Origin: Planctomycetaceae bacterium
GTDB lineage: Bacteria > Planctomycetota > Planctomycetia > Pirellulales > Pirellulaceae
Reading direction: 5' to 3'
NCBI GenBank assembly: GCA_021298315.1
Contig: JAJTFC010000036.1
Location: forward strand, 1-51,169
Length of the DNA: 51,169 bases
Positions 1 through 9,365 of this stretch are shown in pieces. Under the pieces are notes generated by a model that had not been told where the DNA came from, made no database searches, and worked only from the letters and a program-made list of their open reading frames with translations. The number at the start of each line of letters is the position of its first letter. Positions within the stretch are counted from its first letter, which is position 1. The translations under genes were made by a program, and so were the position numbers.

Positions 1-2
1 TG

Positions 3-2762
3 GATTTAAGAAACACGGTTCCGACGATCGAGGAGATCGATGCTTTTTTGGCAGAGCCTGCCCAGGATCGTTGGGCCCGCTGGGTCGATCGATTTTTGGC
101 CGATCCGCTTCATCGCGAAAGGCTGGTCGATTGGTACGACAAGACTCTCGTGCAACGCCGGGCTTATCAGCATGTGGATCGCGCGACTTGGATCGGGTTT
201 TTGCGAAGCTCTGTCGACTCGAATACACCGTTGGATGCGATGCTAAGAGGCATCGTCCAGAGCACTTGGTGGAACAAATCCGCTCGGGCCCAGCAACGAT
301 TCTTTTTAGAACGGGGTGGCGACTCGCACGCGATTGCTCGGGATGTCGGACGAGTCTTTTTTGGCAAGGATCTTCAGTGCGCTCAGTGCCACGACCACCC
401 GCAAGTCGAGGATTATCTTCAGATCGACTACCACGGCCTACTGGCTTATGTCTCGGCGAGCTCATTGCTTGAAGGGAAAACGACCGACGACAAGGGGGCC
501 GAGCAAAAGTTACAGATGTATATCGAAAAAGCTGCCGGCGATGCCCCATTCGAGTCGGTCTTTAATAAAGGAGTTCCGTTTCGATCGGCCAGCCGAGCGC
601 CAGGCCAAAGTGAGCATTTCGAATCCTATTTGGCTCCCGATGAGCGTTATGAGGCCACAGCCCGCGAAGGTACTTTTGGGGGACTGCCCAATGCACCGGT
701 CCAAAGCCGTCGGGCATTGCTGGCTTCCCAGCTTCAGGCCTCCAACCGCGTCTTTTCCGAAAATTGGGCGAATCGACTTTGGGCTATCATGTTTGGCCGG
801 GGGTTGGTCCATCCGCTGGACATGCATCAATTTGACAACCCAGCGAGCAACCCAGAGCTGCTCAAACTCCTGACCGACTCTCTTATCGAGTCTCAATTCA
901 ACGTCTCTTCGGTCTTGCGACAAATCGCGTTAAGCGAAACCTACAAGCGAGGGCGTCTTGCACCGATCCATAAGCTTGTGGATGCTCGAGGCGTTTTGCA
1001 GGTCCAAGCACCTGAAGCACTCGCATGGCGGGCTCAAATCACCGAAGCTCTTTCGAATGCAAAGGGACTCATCGCTCCTGCCGAAGCGGCTTGGAAGGAA
1101 AAACAGACTGCCTTCGAGACATCCGGGAATGCTTGGCGGGAAGTTCAGAAATCTCGAATCGCCGTTCGGGCTGAGCTCGATGGGGCTGAAGCCGGTTTTA
1201 ACGATGCAAGTAAGAAGTTGGCCGAGGCCGCTGCGGCGTTGGATAAAGCAGCAATCGCGCACAAAACCATCGCTCAAAAGGTCGCATTGCTCGACGAAGC
1301 AGCGCAGAAACTCGAACAAGCCAAAGCATTGGGTGACGATCCGGATATCCAAAACAGCATTGCAAGCACCAGGGCTAAGGTTGAATCTCTCAAACCTCAA
1401 GTCACCGCCGCCGAGCAGGCGGTCGTCGCTGCGACAGCCGCACGCGATGGGGCTGCAGGGGTCAAAGAGACCAAACGAGGCGAATGGAAAGCGATCGTCG
1501 ATCGACTCGTTCCACTCGAAGAGCAACTTCGCCAAGCCGATGTGGCCATGACTCAAGCTCGTGAGGCTTTTCAAGTATCGCGGCGGGCCGCTTCGATGCT
1601 CTCGGAACGTGCGCAGCGTCTAGAACGAGTCATGACTTGGTTCGATCGAAGTGCGGAGGTCGTCGGCTCCCAATCCCAACTGGCGCAACTAGCCACTCAA
1701 ATGACACCGATGCAGGAAACGTTGAGTCTAGCCAATCAAGAGAAGGTGGCCGTCGAGCAGGCTATGGCTAGCCTTCAAGGAGCCATCGATCAAACCAATA
1801 AGCAGCTTGAGCCTATCGTTGGCAAGTGGAAGGAACTTGTTGCCCACAAAGAGAAACTCGTGGCAACCAAGACCCAGCTTGCCGAGAGCAAGGCACTGCT
1901 GGCGGATCCAACCTCCATCGATTCGGCGATCGCTCAGTTCGAGTCGAGTTTGATAGCCAAAGACGCTCAGCTAGGTACAGTTGATACGCAGATGAAGCAA
2001 ATGCAAGCGACGCTGGCAGACATGCAAAAGAAGTTTGAAGAGAACAAGACGCAGTATGCCGCGGCGACCAGTAAGGTTCAAGCTCAGCAAGCGGCTATCG
2101 ACACCCACAAAGTTTCGATACAAAAGGCGGAAACACTCATCGCCAAGGTTTCTGAAGAGTGCTCTTTGCTAAGAGCTGAGGTCGAAGAGAGTTGCCAAGC
2201 GGTATTTGCCATAGCACCCGAACGAGCTCTGAGTCCCGAGCAGTTTGGCTGGTCGATCCTTACGGCGACGAATGTCCATGCGGGTTACGTTGCCAATGAG
2301 CGTGCAGAACTCGATAAGAGTTCACCTCTGGCTGCGGATCTTCCTGCCGATCAGCTAGTCATCGAGCAACAAGCTCGATCGTTGCGAATGGTTCGAGCCG
2401 CAAGGGATAAGCTCCAAGGGACGATCGATACTTTCTCGAACCTTTATTCCTCGGGCGTCGGGCAAACCAGCGATGATTTTTTTGCATCGCCAGACCAAGC
2501 CTTGTTCGTTGCCAATGGAGGATCGATCTACGGATGGGCAGCACCCAGTGGAAACAATCTGACCCATCTTGCTATCCAGGCCCCGGATGCCCAGACCGCA
2601 ACCCAAATACTCACTCGGGGTTTGCTGGCCCGCAGTGCCCAAGCAGTCGAACTACAATGGATACCTGAGATGATTAGCAAGAGTCCAGAGACCAAGCCGG
2701 CGGTGATCCATGAGCTGGTCTGGGGGATTCTTGCTGGTGTAGAATTCCGCCTCTATCCTTAG
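3..2762 (+). CDS. DUF1549/DUF1553 planctomycete cytochrome-like protein, 5' truncated
   Basis: The frame is open from the window edge, so the true start lies upstream; the first visible codons read DLRNTVPTIEEIDAFLAEP, typical of the interior of DUF1549. A CXXCH haem-like motif (CAQCHDHP) is encoded at 378-392. DUF1553-type sequence follows (FSENWANRLWAIMFGRGLVHP, nt 750-815) and the family C-terminus returns at the very end (ELVWGILAGVEFR). Between about nt 1030 and 2180 lies a roughly 380-residue Ala/Glu/Gln/Lys-rich heptad-like stretch, a probable coiled coil inserted in DUF1553. In planctomycetes such proteins are predicted to be secreted or envelope-bound and are usually paired with a DUF1501 partner, which is the next gene here. 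The precise biochemical role is unknown; haem binding is inferred from the motif only. Confidence 0.9.
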   Translation, partial: DLRNTVPTIEEIDAFLAEPAQDRWARWVDRFLADPLHRERLVDWYDKTLVQRRAYQHVDRATWIGFLRSSVDSNTPLDAMLRGIVQSTWWNKSARAQQRFFLERGGDSHAIARDVGRVFFGKDLQCAQCHDHPQVEDYLQIDYHGLLAYVSASSLLEGKTTDDKGAEQKLQMYIEKAAGDAPFESVFNKGVPFRSASRAPGQSEHFESYLAPDERYEATAREGTFGGLPNAPVQSRRALLASQLQASNRVFSENWANRLWAIMFGRGLVHPLDMHQFDNPASNPELLKLLTDSLIESQFNVSSVLRQIALSETYKRGRLAPIHKLVDARGVLQVQAPEALAWRAQITEALSNAKGLIAPAEAAWKEKQTAFETSGNAWREVQKSRIAVRAELDGAEAGFNDASKKLAEAAAALDKAAIAHKTIAQKVALLDEAAQKLEQAKALGDDPDIQNSIASTRAKVESLKPQVTAAEQAVVAATAARDGAAGVKETKRGEWKAIVDRLVPLEEQLRQADVAMTQAREAFQVSRRAASMLSERAQRLERVMTWFDRSAEVVGSQSQLAQLATQMTPMQETLSLANQEKVAVEQAMASLQGAIDQTNKQLEPIVGKWKELVAHKEKLVATKTQLAESKALLADPTSIDSAIAQFESSLIAKDAQLGTVDTQMKQMQATLADMQKKFEENKTQYAAATSKVQAQQAAIDTHKVSIQKAETLIAKVSEECSLLRAEVEESCQAVFAIAPERALSPEQFGWSILTATNVHAGYVANERAELDKSSPLAADLPADQLVIEQQARSLRMVRAARDKLQGTIDTFSNLYSSGVGQTSDDFFASPDQALFVANGGSIYGWAAPSGNNLTHLAIQAPDAQTATQILTRGLLARSAQAVELQWIPEMISKSPETKPAVIHELVWGILAGVEFRLYP

Positions 2763-2818
2763 TCGCCCAAACCATCCAAAGAATTTTTTGTTGAAATCCA
2801 ATTCGAGGAAATAAAACC

Positions 2819-4120
2819 ATGACCAAGCTAGCTCGATACGCCTGTGGTGGAGTGGATCACGCGGTCAATCGTCGAAAGTTTCTCGCGACCGCTAGTACGG
2901 GTATCGGTGCGGCGAGCTTTCTCGGCGGTGTCGCATCGCTTTCGCATCGAGCGGTCGGAAGCCCGATATCCAAGAACGATTATCGCGTCGTGGTATTCAA
3001 CATGCATGGCGGTTTGAGCCAGCTTGAGAGTTGGGATCCCAAACCATCGACACGAACCGGAGGCCCATTTCGAGCGATCCCGACGAGCGTACCGGGGATT
3101 CATATCTGCGAACTCTTGCCCAAGACAGCAAAGCAGATGCATCACCTATGTCTTTTGCGAGGTGTGAACACCTCCGAAGACGACCACGGCAAGGGAGCTT
3201 ATATGATGCTTACCGGGCGTCGTCAGACCCCTTCGGCAGAGTATCCGCAAGTGGGATCCGTGGCGGCCAAGATGCTCCATGATGACCAAACGGGGTTGCC
3301 TGGCCATATCATCGTCACCCCGGGGGGTGGTGGTGGCCGAGGCAACGAGGCGGCTTATCTGGGGCCCAAGTTCAACAGCATCCATTTGGGGGGCGACAAG
3401 CCTCCACAGAATTCGAGCAAGCCCGATGCGATCGCTGCCGATGCCGAAGCGCGTCGCCATGAGTTGCGTCGAAAGATCAACGAGCAGTACCTAAGCCAAC
3501 GTCGATCCGCAGTCACCGATGCTTATACCCACTCCTACGAGCAAGCCCTTAAGCTCATGGAGCGCAGAGAGGTCTTTGACGTTAGCAAAGAGCCTCAAGC
3601 AGCCCAGGATTTTTATGGTCAAAGCGAACTGGGACGCCAATGTTTGGTTGCTCGACGACTGCTTGAAAATGGTGTCTCCTTCGTTCAGATCACGCATTCG
3701 AACTACGATACTCACAACGACAATTTCAACTTCCACATCGAACAAGTCGGAGAGTTCGATATCGCATTTGCGACCTTCATCGAGGATTTGGCCCAGCGAG
3801 GGATGCTTGAAAAAACTTTAGTCGTCGTGCTGAGTGAATTTGGTCGCACCCCGAATATCAATTTGTACTATGGACGCGATCACTGGTCCAAGGCCTGGTC
3901 GGTCGTTATGGCTGGTGCCAAAGTGGCTCGAGGCGGCGTTTTCGGTCAGACCAATGCAGAGGGGACAGAGGTTACCGAGGGGCAAGTCGATCACGGAGAT
4001 ATTTTCCATACGATTCTAAGAGCTGTCGGAGTCGACTCGAGTCAATCGCTGATCGTCGATGGTCGAGAATTGCCTATTGCAGACCCGGCAGCAGAACCGA
4101 TATGGAAGGTGCTGGTATGA
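2819..4120 (+). CDS. DUF1501 protein, Tat-exported
   Basis: This 433-residue protein belongs to DUF1501, related to the alkaline phosphatase/sulfatase superfamily. The N-terminus carries a twin-arginine signal (NRRKFLATA near residues 17-25, then a Gly/Ala/Leu-rich stretch), so Tat export is predicted. Family landmarks include FNMHGGLSQLESWDPKP, LLRGVNTSEDDHGKGAYMM, THSNYDTHNDN, LSEFGRTPN and a late GQVDHGDIF. The ATG follows a GAGGAA ribosome-binding site about ten bases upstream. It lies 56 bases after the DUF1549/DUF1553 gene and overlaps the WD40 gene by four bases (ATGA), so the three probably form one operon. Substrate and exact activity are not known for the family. Confidence 0.92.
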   Translation: MTKLARYACGGVDHAVNRRKFLATASTGIGAASFLGGVASLSHRAVGSPISKNDYRVVVFNMHGGLSQLESWDPKPSTRTGGPFRAIPTSVPGIHICELLPKTAKQMHHLCLLRGVNTSEDDHGKGAYMMLTGRRQTPSAEYPQVGSVAAKMLHDDQTGLPGHIIVTPGGGGGRGNEAAYLGPKFNSIHLGGDKPPQNSSKPDAIAADAEARRHELRRKINEQYLSQRRSAVTDAYTHSYEQALKLMERREVFDVSKEPQAAQDFYGQSELGRQCLVARRLLENGVSFVQITHSNYDTHNDNFNFHIEQVGEFDIAFATFIEDLAQRGMLEKTLVVVLSEFGRTPNINLYYGRDHWSKAWSVVMAGAKVARGGVFGQTNAEGTEVTEGQVDHGDIFHTILRAVGVDSSQSLIVDGRELPIADPAAEPIWKVLV

Positions 4121-5106
4121 TCGATTTGGACATCACCAAATCGCATGTCTTGCATCAATGGAAAGCCGATTCCCCATTGATCGCTTGTCGAATCTCTCCT
4201 ACGGGCCAGCAGTGCGTGAGCACGTCTCAAGACAACCATCTCCAGCTCTGGAACATGGCCAATGGAGAAAAACTCATCCTCAAGGGGCATGATAGCTGGG
4301 TGCATACACTTAGCTACAACAAAGCAGGAGATCAATTGATTTCAGGGGGATGCGAGGGGAGGTTGATCTGGTGGTCGGTCTTGGATGCCGAACCGAAAAT
4401 CATCCGTGCCGTCGATGCTCATCAAGGATGGATTCGGGGGGTGGAAGTTTCACCGGATGGAACTTTGGCCGTGTCGGTTGGGAATGATCGCGTGATCCGG
4501 TTGTGGAAGACCGATACAGGGGAGAAGGTCCACGAGTGGCCTGCTCATGAGCGACACATCTATAGTGCGGCGTTCCATCCCGATGGAAAACATCTTCTGA
4601 CGGGCGATTTGATGGGGAAAATCAACGTTTGGAAACTCGAAGATCGCTCGATGGTTCGGACTCTCGATGGAGCGACGCTCTACAATCCGAATAAGGGACA
4701 AAACGCTGAATTTGGAGGCGTGCGGTCTTTGGCGATCTCTCCCAATGGCAATGAAGTTTTCGCGGCGGGCACACATAAGGGTAGCAACCCTTTTGGTGCA
4801 GTCCATGAACCACTGCTGCTTCGATTCAACTGGGCCGATGGAGCATTGGTTAAGTCCCATGTCTGCGATGGTATCCCTGGAGGACTGCTGTATCGTACAG
4901 CAGCACTGAACGACGCGACCGTAACGGCCGTATCGGGAGGTTCCTCGGGTGGGATTTTGCTCTTTTTTAATGCCACTCAGGAAAAAGAAATTCACCGCGC
5001 GGGATTGCCCAGCTTAGCCCGCGACATGGATATCCACGCCGCCAAGGGGCTTGTAGCTACGGCACATTATGACCAGCATCTACGCATCAGCGGATTGTTT
5101 GCTTGA
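4117..5106 (+). CDS. WD40 repeat protein
   Basis: I place the start at the ATG overlapping the DUF1501 stop (ATGA), because a GGAAGG ribosome-binding site sits seven bases upstream; an earlier in-frame ATG at 4102 lacks this. The protein, about 329 residues, is a series of WD40 blades: recognisable units end in HLQLWNM, RLIWWSV, VIRLWKT and INVWKLE, with GH/DH starts between them. It has no obvious signal peptide, although its operon partners are exported or envelope proteins. WD40 propellers are scaffolds rather than enzymes, so it may recruit or organise the two upstream proteins. This three-gene order is common in planctomycetes; the function is inferred from context only. Confidence 0.88.
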   Translation: MIDLDITKSHVLHQWKADSPLIACRISPTGQQCVSTSQDNHLQLWNMANGEKLILKGHDSWVHTLSYNKAGDQLISGGCEGRLIWWSVLDAEPKIIRAVDAHQGWIRGVEVSPDGTLAVSVGNDRVIRLWKTDTGEKVHEWPAHERHIYSAAFHPDGKHLLTGDLMGKINVWKLEDRSMVRTLDGATLYNPNKGQNAEFGGVRSLAISPNGNEVFAAGTHKGSNPFGAVHEPLLLRFNWADGALVKSHVCDGIPGGLLYRTAALNDATVTAVSGGSSGGILLFFNATQEKEIHRAGLPSLARDMDIHAAKGLVATAHYDQHLRISGLFA

Positions 5107-5118
5107 GCGCGGATCTTG

Positions 5119-5227
5119 CGTCCGCCATTGGCGGACGATTGTCGATGATTTCTCCGAAATCATCGCTTGGAATCAGAGCGAGCGTAACTTCATAAATGGC
5201 TCTTGCCACGCCGCCTGCCGGCGGACG
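5119..5227. repeat. Cluster of three intergenic hairpins (REP-like)
   Basis: This 155-base gap between convergent genes holds three inverted repeats. The first is CGTCCGCC/GGCGGACG with a three-base loop (5119-5137). The second is GATGATTTC/GAAATCATC with loop TCC (5144-5164), a perfect 9-bp stem. The third is an imperfect copy of the first in the opposite sense (5209-5227, about 7 bp with one bulge). Arms one and three share CGTCCGCC, as in REP/BIME-type palindromes. No U-run follows, so a classical terminator is not supported. Whether the unit is dispersed in the genome cannot be judged from one window. Confidence 0.5.
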
Positions 5228-5262
5228 GCGCAGAAGAATGTGCCTACAACGATGTGGTTGGA

Positions 5263-5386
5263 TTATTTGAGGCGTTGGTATTTTATTTTGTATTTTTCGT
5301 ACAGATCGGTGTGTTTGCTAGACAGATCCACTTTGCGACCTTGGATCCACGCGTGCTCAACGGCGGTGGCTGTTTCGAGGATTTTC
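5263..5386 (-). pseudogene. Out-of-frame C-terminal remnant of the downstream amidohydrolase
   Basis: In a different frame from the upstream body, the minus strand encodes ILETATAVEHAWIQGRKVDL and then a Lys/Tyr-rich tail ending at the TAA at 5263-5265. This is the normal C-terminal end of this amidohydrolase family. The in-frame body instead ends in a short unrelated tail after the conserved SPAE. The roughly 30 residues normally joining SPAE to the LET...AWIQGR segment are absent, so the join looks like an out-of-frame deletion of about 90-100 bases around 5384. Confidence 0.7.
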
Positions 5387-6544
5387 GGCTGGTGACAAAG
5401 TGATCGAACGGAGGGCCACTTCTGGATCGAGTCCAAATCCGCATGCTGCCGCAGCGTTGTAGGGTAGATTGCGGACCCCTGAGGCACCAAAACGGCCTTC
5501 GCTGGCGATGCTAAAGCGGATTCCTTCGGTTTGAAGTTTCGCTGGCAAAGCGTACATGGAGTCATAAGCCGCATCGCGTCGGCTAGGAAGTCGATACACT
5601 GCAGAGAGCACCACTGGAATATTGGCTTCCTTGAGCAGTTGACTGCAGTGTGCCGCATCGGCACCACCGTAGAGAATCATCTTTAGGCCGTGGAGTTGAC
5701 AAAACGCGACTGCCGTTTGGATCTGCTTGAGCGAGTTGGCCACGATCATTACGGGCGTTTTTCCCTCGACGATCGGAATCATCGCTTCGAGACGCATATC
5801 GATGCTCGTTTTGGGATCCGATACTTTGGCTTTCATGTAAGCTCGCGTCTCGCGAATAATCTCGTGAAGAGGACTAAGCCGATCCGAGCTTTCTGACTCG
5901 CCCGACTCGGCATCTCGCTGGCCTCGGGGGCCTCGTCCACGTCCTTGCGCACCACCGAATCGAGGCCATTGGATGGTCATGGATGTATCTGCTCGCACGG
6001 TCATATCCTCCCAAGTCCATCCGTCGAGTTGCATCACAGCAGCACGCCCCGAAACCAAACCACCCGTGGGACTTACCAGCGAGAAGAGCACTCCGTTGGC
6101 TCTGGCTACGGGAATCGCCTCGGAGTCAGGATTGAAAGCCGTCGCGGCCCGTACGTTGGGATTGAGGCTGCCGACTTCGGCATTATCGATCGACGCATTG
6201 ATCGAGTCGACTTCGACAAGGCCAAGGTAGGAGAGAGAATCGAATAGGCCTGGATAAACATGTTTACCTTGGGCATCGATGACTTCGTAACTCTCCTGGG
6301 CAGCGATGACCGGTTCAATCTGCGCGATCTTACCCTCCTTGAGCAGGATGCAATGGTTGATCAGGGTGCCGTTGGACACCGTGTGCAAAACGGCATTTTG
6401 TATCAGGATCGGCTTGGTTTGCGGAGCTCCCGGGATTTGGTCTGAGCCCAAAGTCAGGTGAGTCAAAGCCAGGACCAGCAACGATGAATAAAGCGATACG
6501 AAGGATTGGTACATTTTGAAAGATAAAAAGTTAGTTGTTGTCAT
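5357..6544 (-). CDS. Exported amidohydrolase-family protein, C-terminus frameshifted
   Basis: This is an amidohydrolase-superfamily protein of 395 residues. A hydrophobic segment (residues 11-33, from MYQSFVSLYS) suggests a signal peptide, and the ATG at 6514 is a credible alternative start. The usual HxH metal motif after PGLxD is replaced by PGLFDSLSYLG, so at least part of the metal site is missing, as in non-catalytic partners of such pairs. An Arg/Gly-rich linker (RFGGAQGRGRGPRGQR) lies near residue 200. The conserved C-terminal SPAE is followed by nine aberrant residues and a stop, while the expected C-terminal sequence continues in another frame down to 5263. It starts ten bases after the stop of the preceding amidohydrolase gene. 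It is either a decayed gene or a sequence with a small deletion error. Confidence 0.75.
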   Translation of the reverse strand: MTTTNFLSFKMYQSFVSLYSSLLVLALTHLTLGSDQIPGAPQTKPILIQNAVLHTVSNGTLINHCILLKEGKIAQIEPVIAAQESYEVIDAQGKHVYPGLFDSLSYLGLVEVDSINASIDNAEVGSLNPNVRAATAFNPDSEAIPVARANGVLFSLVSPTGGLVSGRAAVMQLDGWTWEDMTVRADTSMTIQWPRFGGAQGRGRGPRGQRDAESGESESSDRLSPLHEIIRETRAYMKAKVSDPKTSIDMRLEAMIPIVEGKTPVMIVANSLKQIQTAVAFCQLHGLKMILYGGADAAHCSQLLKEANIPVVLSAVYRLPSRRDAAYDSMYALPAKLQTEGIRFSIASEGRFGASGVRNLPYNAAAACGFGLDPEVALRSITLSPAENPRNSHRR

Positions 6545-6554
6545 GTTGGTTTAA

Positions 6555-9365
6555 TTATTCGTGCTCCTCATGATGCTGCTCATCGTGATGGTGGTGGCAA
6601 TATTCGTCGTGGTTTGGCCAGAGGCGTGAAGGGTCATCAGCCAGGGAGCTGCGATCGCCGGAAGCCTCACCGCTTTCGAGTACCTTTTGCACCAGCTTGC
6701 TGTGGAGCTGAGCGTCGCGAATTCTCATCTGTGCGTCTGTTTGTCGATCAAAGTACTTGCGACCATCGATCCAAGTCTGTTCGCATCGCGAACGAACCGA
6801 CAGTGGAGACCCACTCCAGAGAACAAAGTCAGCGTCCTTTCCGATTTCCAGAGATCCAACCTGTTTATCGATACGAAGTTGTTTGGCTGGATTGAGTGTC
6901 ACGAATTGAAGGGCCGAGTGAGGATCAACCCCTCCGTATTTGACCGCTTTGGCCGCTTCGTGATTCATGTGTCGTCCGAGTTCTGCGTCATCGGAGTTAA
7001 ACGAGACGACGATCCCCTGCTGGTGCATCAAGGCTCCGTTGTGAGGGATCGCGTCGTAGACTTCGAGTTTGTAAGCCCACCAATCGGAGAACGATGAGGC
7101 AGTCGCACCGTGTTTAGCGATCGCTTCGGCAACTTTGTATCCTTCGAGGATGTGCTGGAGCGAACCGATGGTGATTCCATATTCATCGCAAACGCGGATG
7201 AGAGCCAGGATCTCGTCTTGTCGATAACTATGGCAGTGGATCCAACGTTCTTTGCGTAAGATCTCGACGATGGCATCGAGTTCTAAATCGCGTCGTGGAG
7301 GCAGCCCCTTAGGTGCCAAATTCCACTGCTTCCAATTCCTCTCGTACTCCCGAGCGGCATTGAAACGTTCTCGGAAGAGTTGTTCTACCCCCATACGGCT
7401 CTGGGGGTAACGAGTTCGGCTCGTGTCAGTCCAGTTGCTCTGCTTGACGTTTTCACCCAGAGCAAACTTGATACCCGCTGGTGCTCCTTGGAACTTGAGT
7501 TCTTCGTAGGGCATTCCCCACCGCAGTTTAATCACTTGGTTTTGCCCACCGATGGGGTTGGCAGAACCGTGCAAGATATTGGCGGAAGTCAGCCCGCCTG
7601 CGAGTTGACGGTAAATCGTGACATCTTCGGCGTTGATGAAATCTCCGATACGGACTTCTGCGGTGACAGCTTGGGTACCTTCATTCACACCGCTATCGGT
7701 AGCCATGTGGGAATGGCAATCGATGAGTCCAGGGCTGACTTCGTATTTTGATCCATCGATGATTTGAGCACCTTCAGGCACCGGCAGATCGATCCCGATC
7801 GCATCGACCTTACCATTCCTGACAATCATGTCCGCATCGCGTAGGATACCTGCGGGCCCACCAGTCCAAAGGATTGTGTTTTGAATGACCAAGACTTGGG
7901 GTTGTTCAGGGATCGATTCGAGTCCAAAGGATGCCAACGGATATCGCATCGTTGAAATCAGTGCCAACTCCTTTTCTTTGCTATCCTTGTCCTTTTTGGA
8001 GTCATTGTTCTTGTCTTCCTTTTTTGGTTCGTCCGACGGGGCTTTGGTACCTCGGACAGTCCACTGGGTGCCATCGGGAAGTTGGATGGTTCCGACGAGT
8101 GCTGGTGGATGATCACCCGTGCCGATCAGGGCCATCGATACTAGAGCGACATTTGAATCGGAGGATTCGGATTTTTCTGGGTTTGGATCCGCTGCGGAAT
8201 TTGCGAGAAGTTCTTTGGCAGACGTTTTGGCGTTAAGAGTCAGATCCGACCATCGCGTTGCGGTCGTCTTGATCGATCGATGGGTGTCTTTCTTCGGTTC
8301 TTCTTTGGTCTCGTTGGGTTTTGGCTCCGCATCTTTTGCTACGGCATCGTTTGCTGCTGCGGGTTCCTTGCCTGCATCCTCAGCGGGTGCTTTGGCGGGT
8401 GGCTCGGGCAAAGGTGGCAAAAGGAGCGTAGCGGCAACTTTTTTCAGTGAGTCTTTGATGGAGACTTGGAATTTTTCAAAGGGTGGTTTGTTCGGCTCGC
8501 CTAGAGTTCGAGCGTCGAGGATAGATATATCCCAGAGTCCATCGATATCCTTTTCATTTTTGTAAGCCGCAGCGGGTCGATTGCCTCGCACCCAGACTTC
8601 TTCGATACGTGTTTTTTGGTCCCAAAGATCGCCGTTGGCGATGATGATATTGGCCCAGTAGCCTGGGCGGATTTTCCCGATTTGATCGGCCACTCCCAAG
8701 AGTTCAGCCGGTTTGGTGGTCACTGCCGCAAGCGCCTTGGTCGGATCGAGTCCTCGCGTGATAGCCTTACGGATCTGAGCGACAAACTCTGATGGATCAG
8801 ACAACCCGCTGGAGGTCAAGACGAAGGGGACTCCTGCGCGATCCAATCGAGCTGGGTTTTCTGGAGCGATCTCCCAGTGCATGAGTTCTTCGAGTTCGGT
8901 GTCCAAGACCGCTTCGATCGTCCCGACGTTAGGTGGCTTAGGAAAGTTCACTGGGAGAATGAAGGTTCGACCGGTTTTGGAAATCAGATCCATCAGTTGG
9001 TATTCTTGGCCGGAGCCCTTGAGCAGGATCTTCAAACCAAACTCTTTGGCAAAGGAATCGGCTCGAAGTGCGTATTGTTCGTTAGGGGTATCGAAGATGA
9101 AGAGTTTGCCCGATGCGATATGTTGCTGGATCGAATCAAGGGCCGTATCCGATTCGGGTTTAGGCAAATCTGGCGATGCGCGATAAGCTCTCATGGCAGC
9201 GTCGTACCATTGGGTATCGAGAAACGTTTGTCGAGCAAGAGCCACGGCCCCCATGGGACTCGATGGATAGCTGGCAGATCCTCGGTTACGAGAAACCGTC
9301 AATCTCACGTGCATCGTCGTGTCGCTTCGAAGCACATTGGCTGCCAGCGGCGAATCCGAGGTCAT
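6555..9365 (-). CDS. Amidohydrolase, two-domain protein lacking its N-terminus
   Basis: This reading frame of 936 residues starts at an ATG that overlaps the stop of the preceding fragment (ATGA at 9362-9365). It begins in the middle of a first amidohydrolase domain (SPMGAVALARQ..., then GTIEAVLDTE, LLGVADQIGKIRPG). A charged Lys/Glu/Pro linker follows (about residues 300-470). The second amidohydrolase domain carries an intact metal motif (SPGLIDCHSHMATD), a further histidine pair (RWIHCHSYR), SLQHILEG and FNSDDAELGRHMN. The C-terminus is unusually His-rich (HHHHDEQHHEEHE), a possible metal-binding tail. The missing N-terminal part, including the signal peptide, is the adjoining fragment 9362-9856. 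Without it the protein would probably be neither exported nor complete. Confidence 0.85.
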   Translation of the reverse strand: MTSDSPLAANVLRSDTTMHVRLTVSRNRGSASYPSSPMGAVALARQTFLDTQWYDAAMRAYRASPDLPKPESDTALDSIQQHIASGKLFIFDTPNEQYALRADSFAKEFGLKILLKGSGQEYQLMDLISKTGRTFILPVNFPKPPNVGTIEAVLDTELEELMHWEIAPENPARLDRAGVPFVLTSSGLSDPSEFVAQIRKAITRGLDPTKALAAVTTKPAELLGVADQIGKIRPGYWANIIIANGDLWDQKTRIEEVWVRGNRPAAAYKNEKDIDGLWDISILDARTLGEPNKPPFEKFQVSIKDSLKKVAATLLLPPLPEPPAKAPAEDAGKEPAAANDAVAKDAEPKPNETKEEPKKDTHRSIKTTATRWSDLTLNAKTSAKELLANSAADPNPEKSESSDSNVALVSMALIGTGDHPPALVGTIQLPDGTQWTVRGTKAPSDEPKKEDKNNDSKKDKDSKEKELALISTMRYPLASFGLESIPEQPQVLVIQNTILWTGGPAGILRDADMIVRNGKVDAIGIDLPVPEGAQIIDGSKYEVSPGLIDCHSHMATDSGVNEGTQAVTAEVRIGDFINAEDVTIYRQLAGGLTSANILHGSANPIGGQNQVIKLRWGMPYEELKFQGAPAGIKFALGENVKQSNWTDTSRTRYPQSRMGVEQLFRERFNAAREYERNWKQWNLAPKGLPPRRDLELDAIVEILRKERWIHCHSYRQDEILALIRVCDEYGITIGSLQHILEGYKVAEAIAKHGATASSFSDWWAYKLEVYDAIPHNGALMHQQGIVVSFNSDDAELGRHMNHEAAKAVKYGGVDPHSALQFVTLNPAKQLRIDKQVGSLEIGKDADFVLWSGSPLSVRSRCEQTWIDGRKYFDRQTDAQMRIRDAQLHSKLVQKVLESGEASGDRSSLADDPSRLWPNHDEYCHHHHDEQHHEEHE

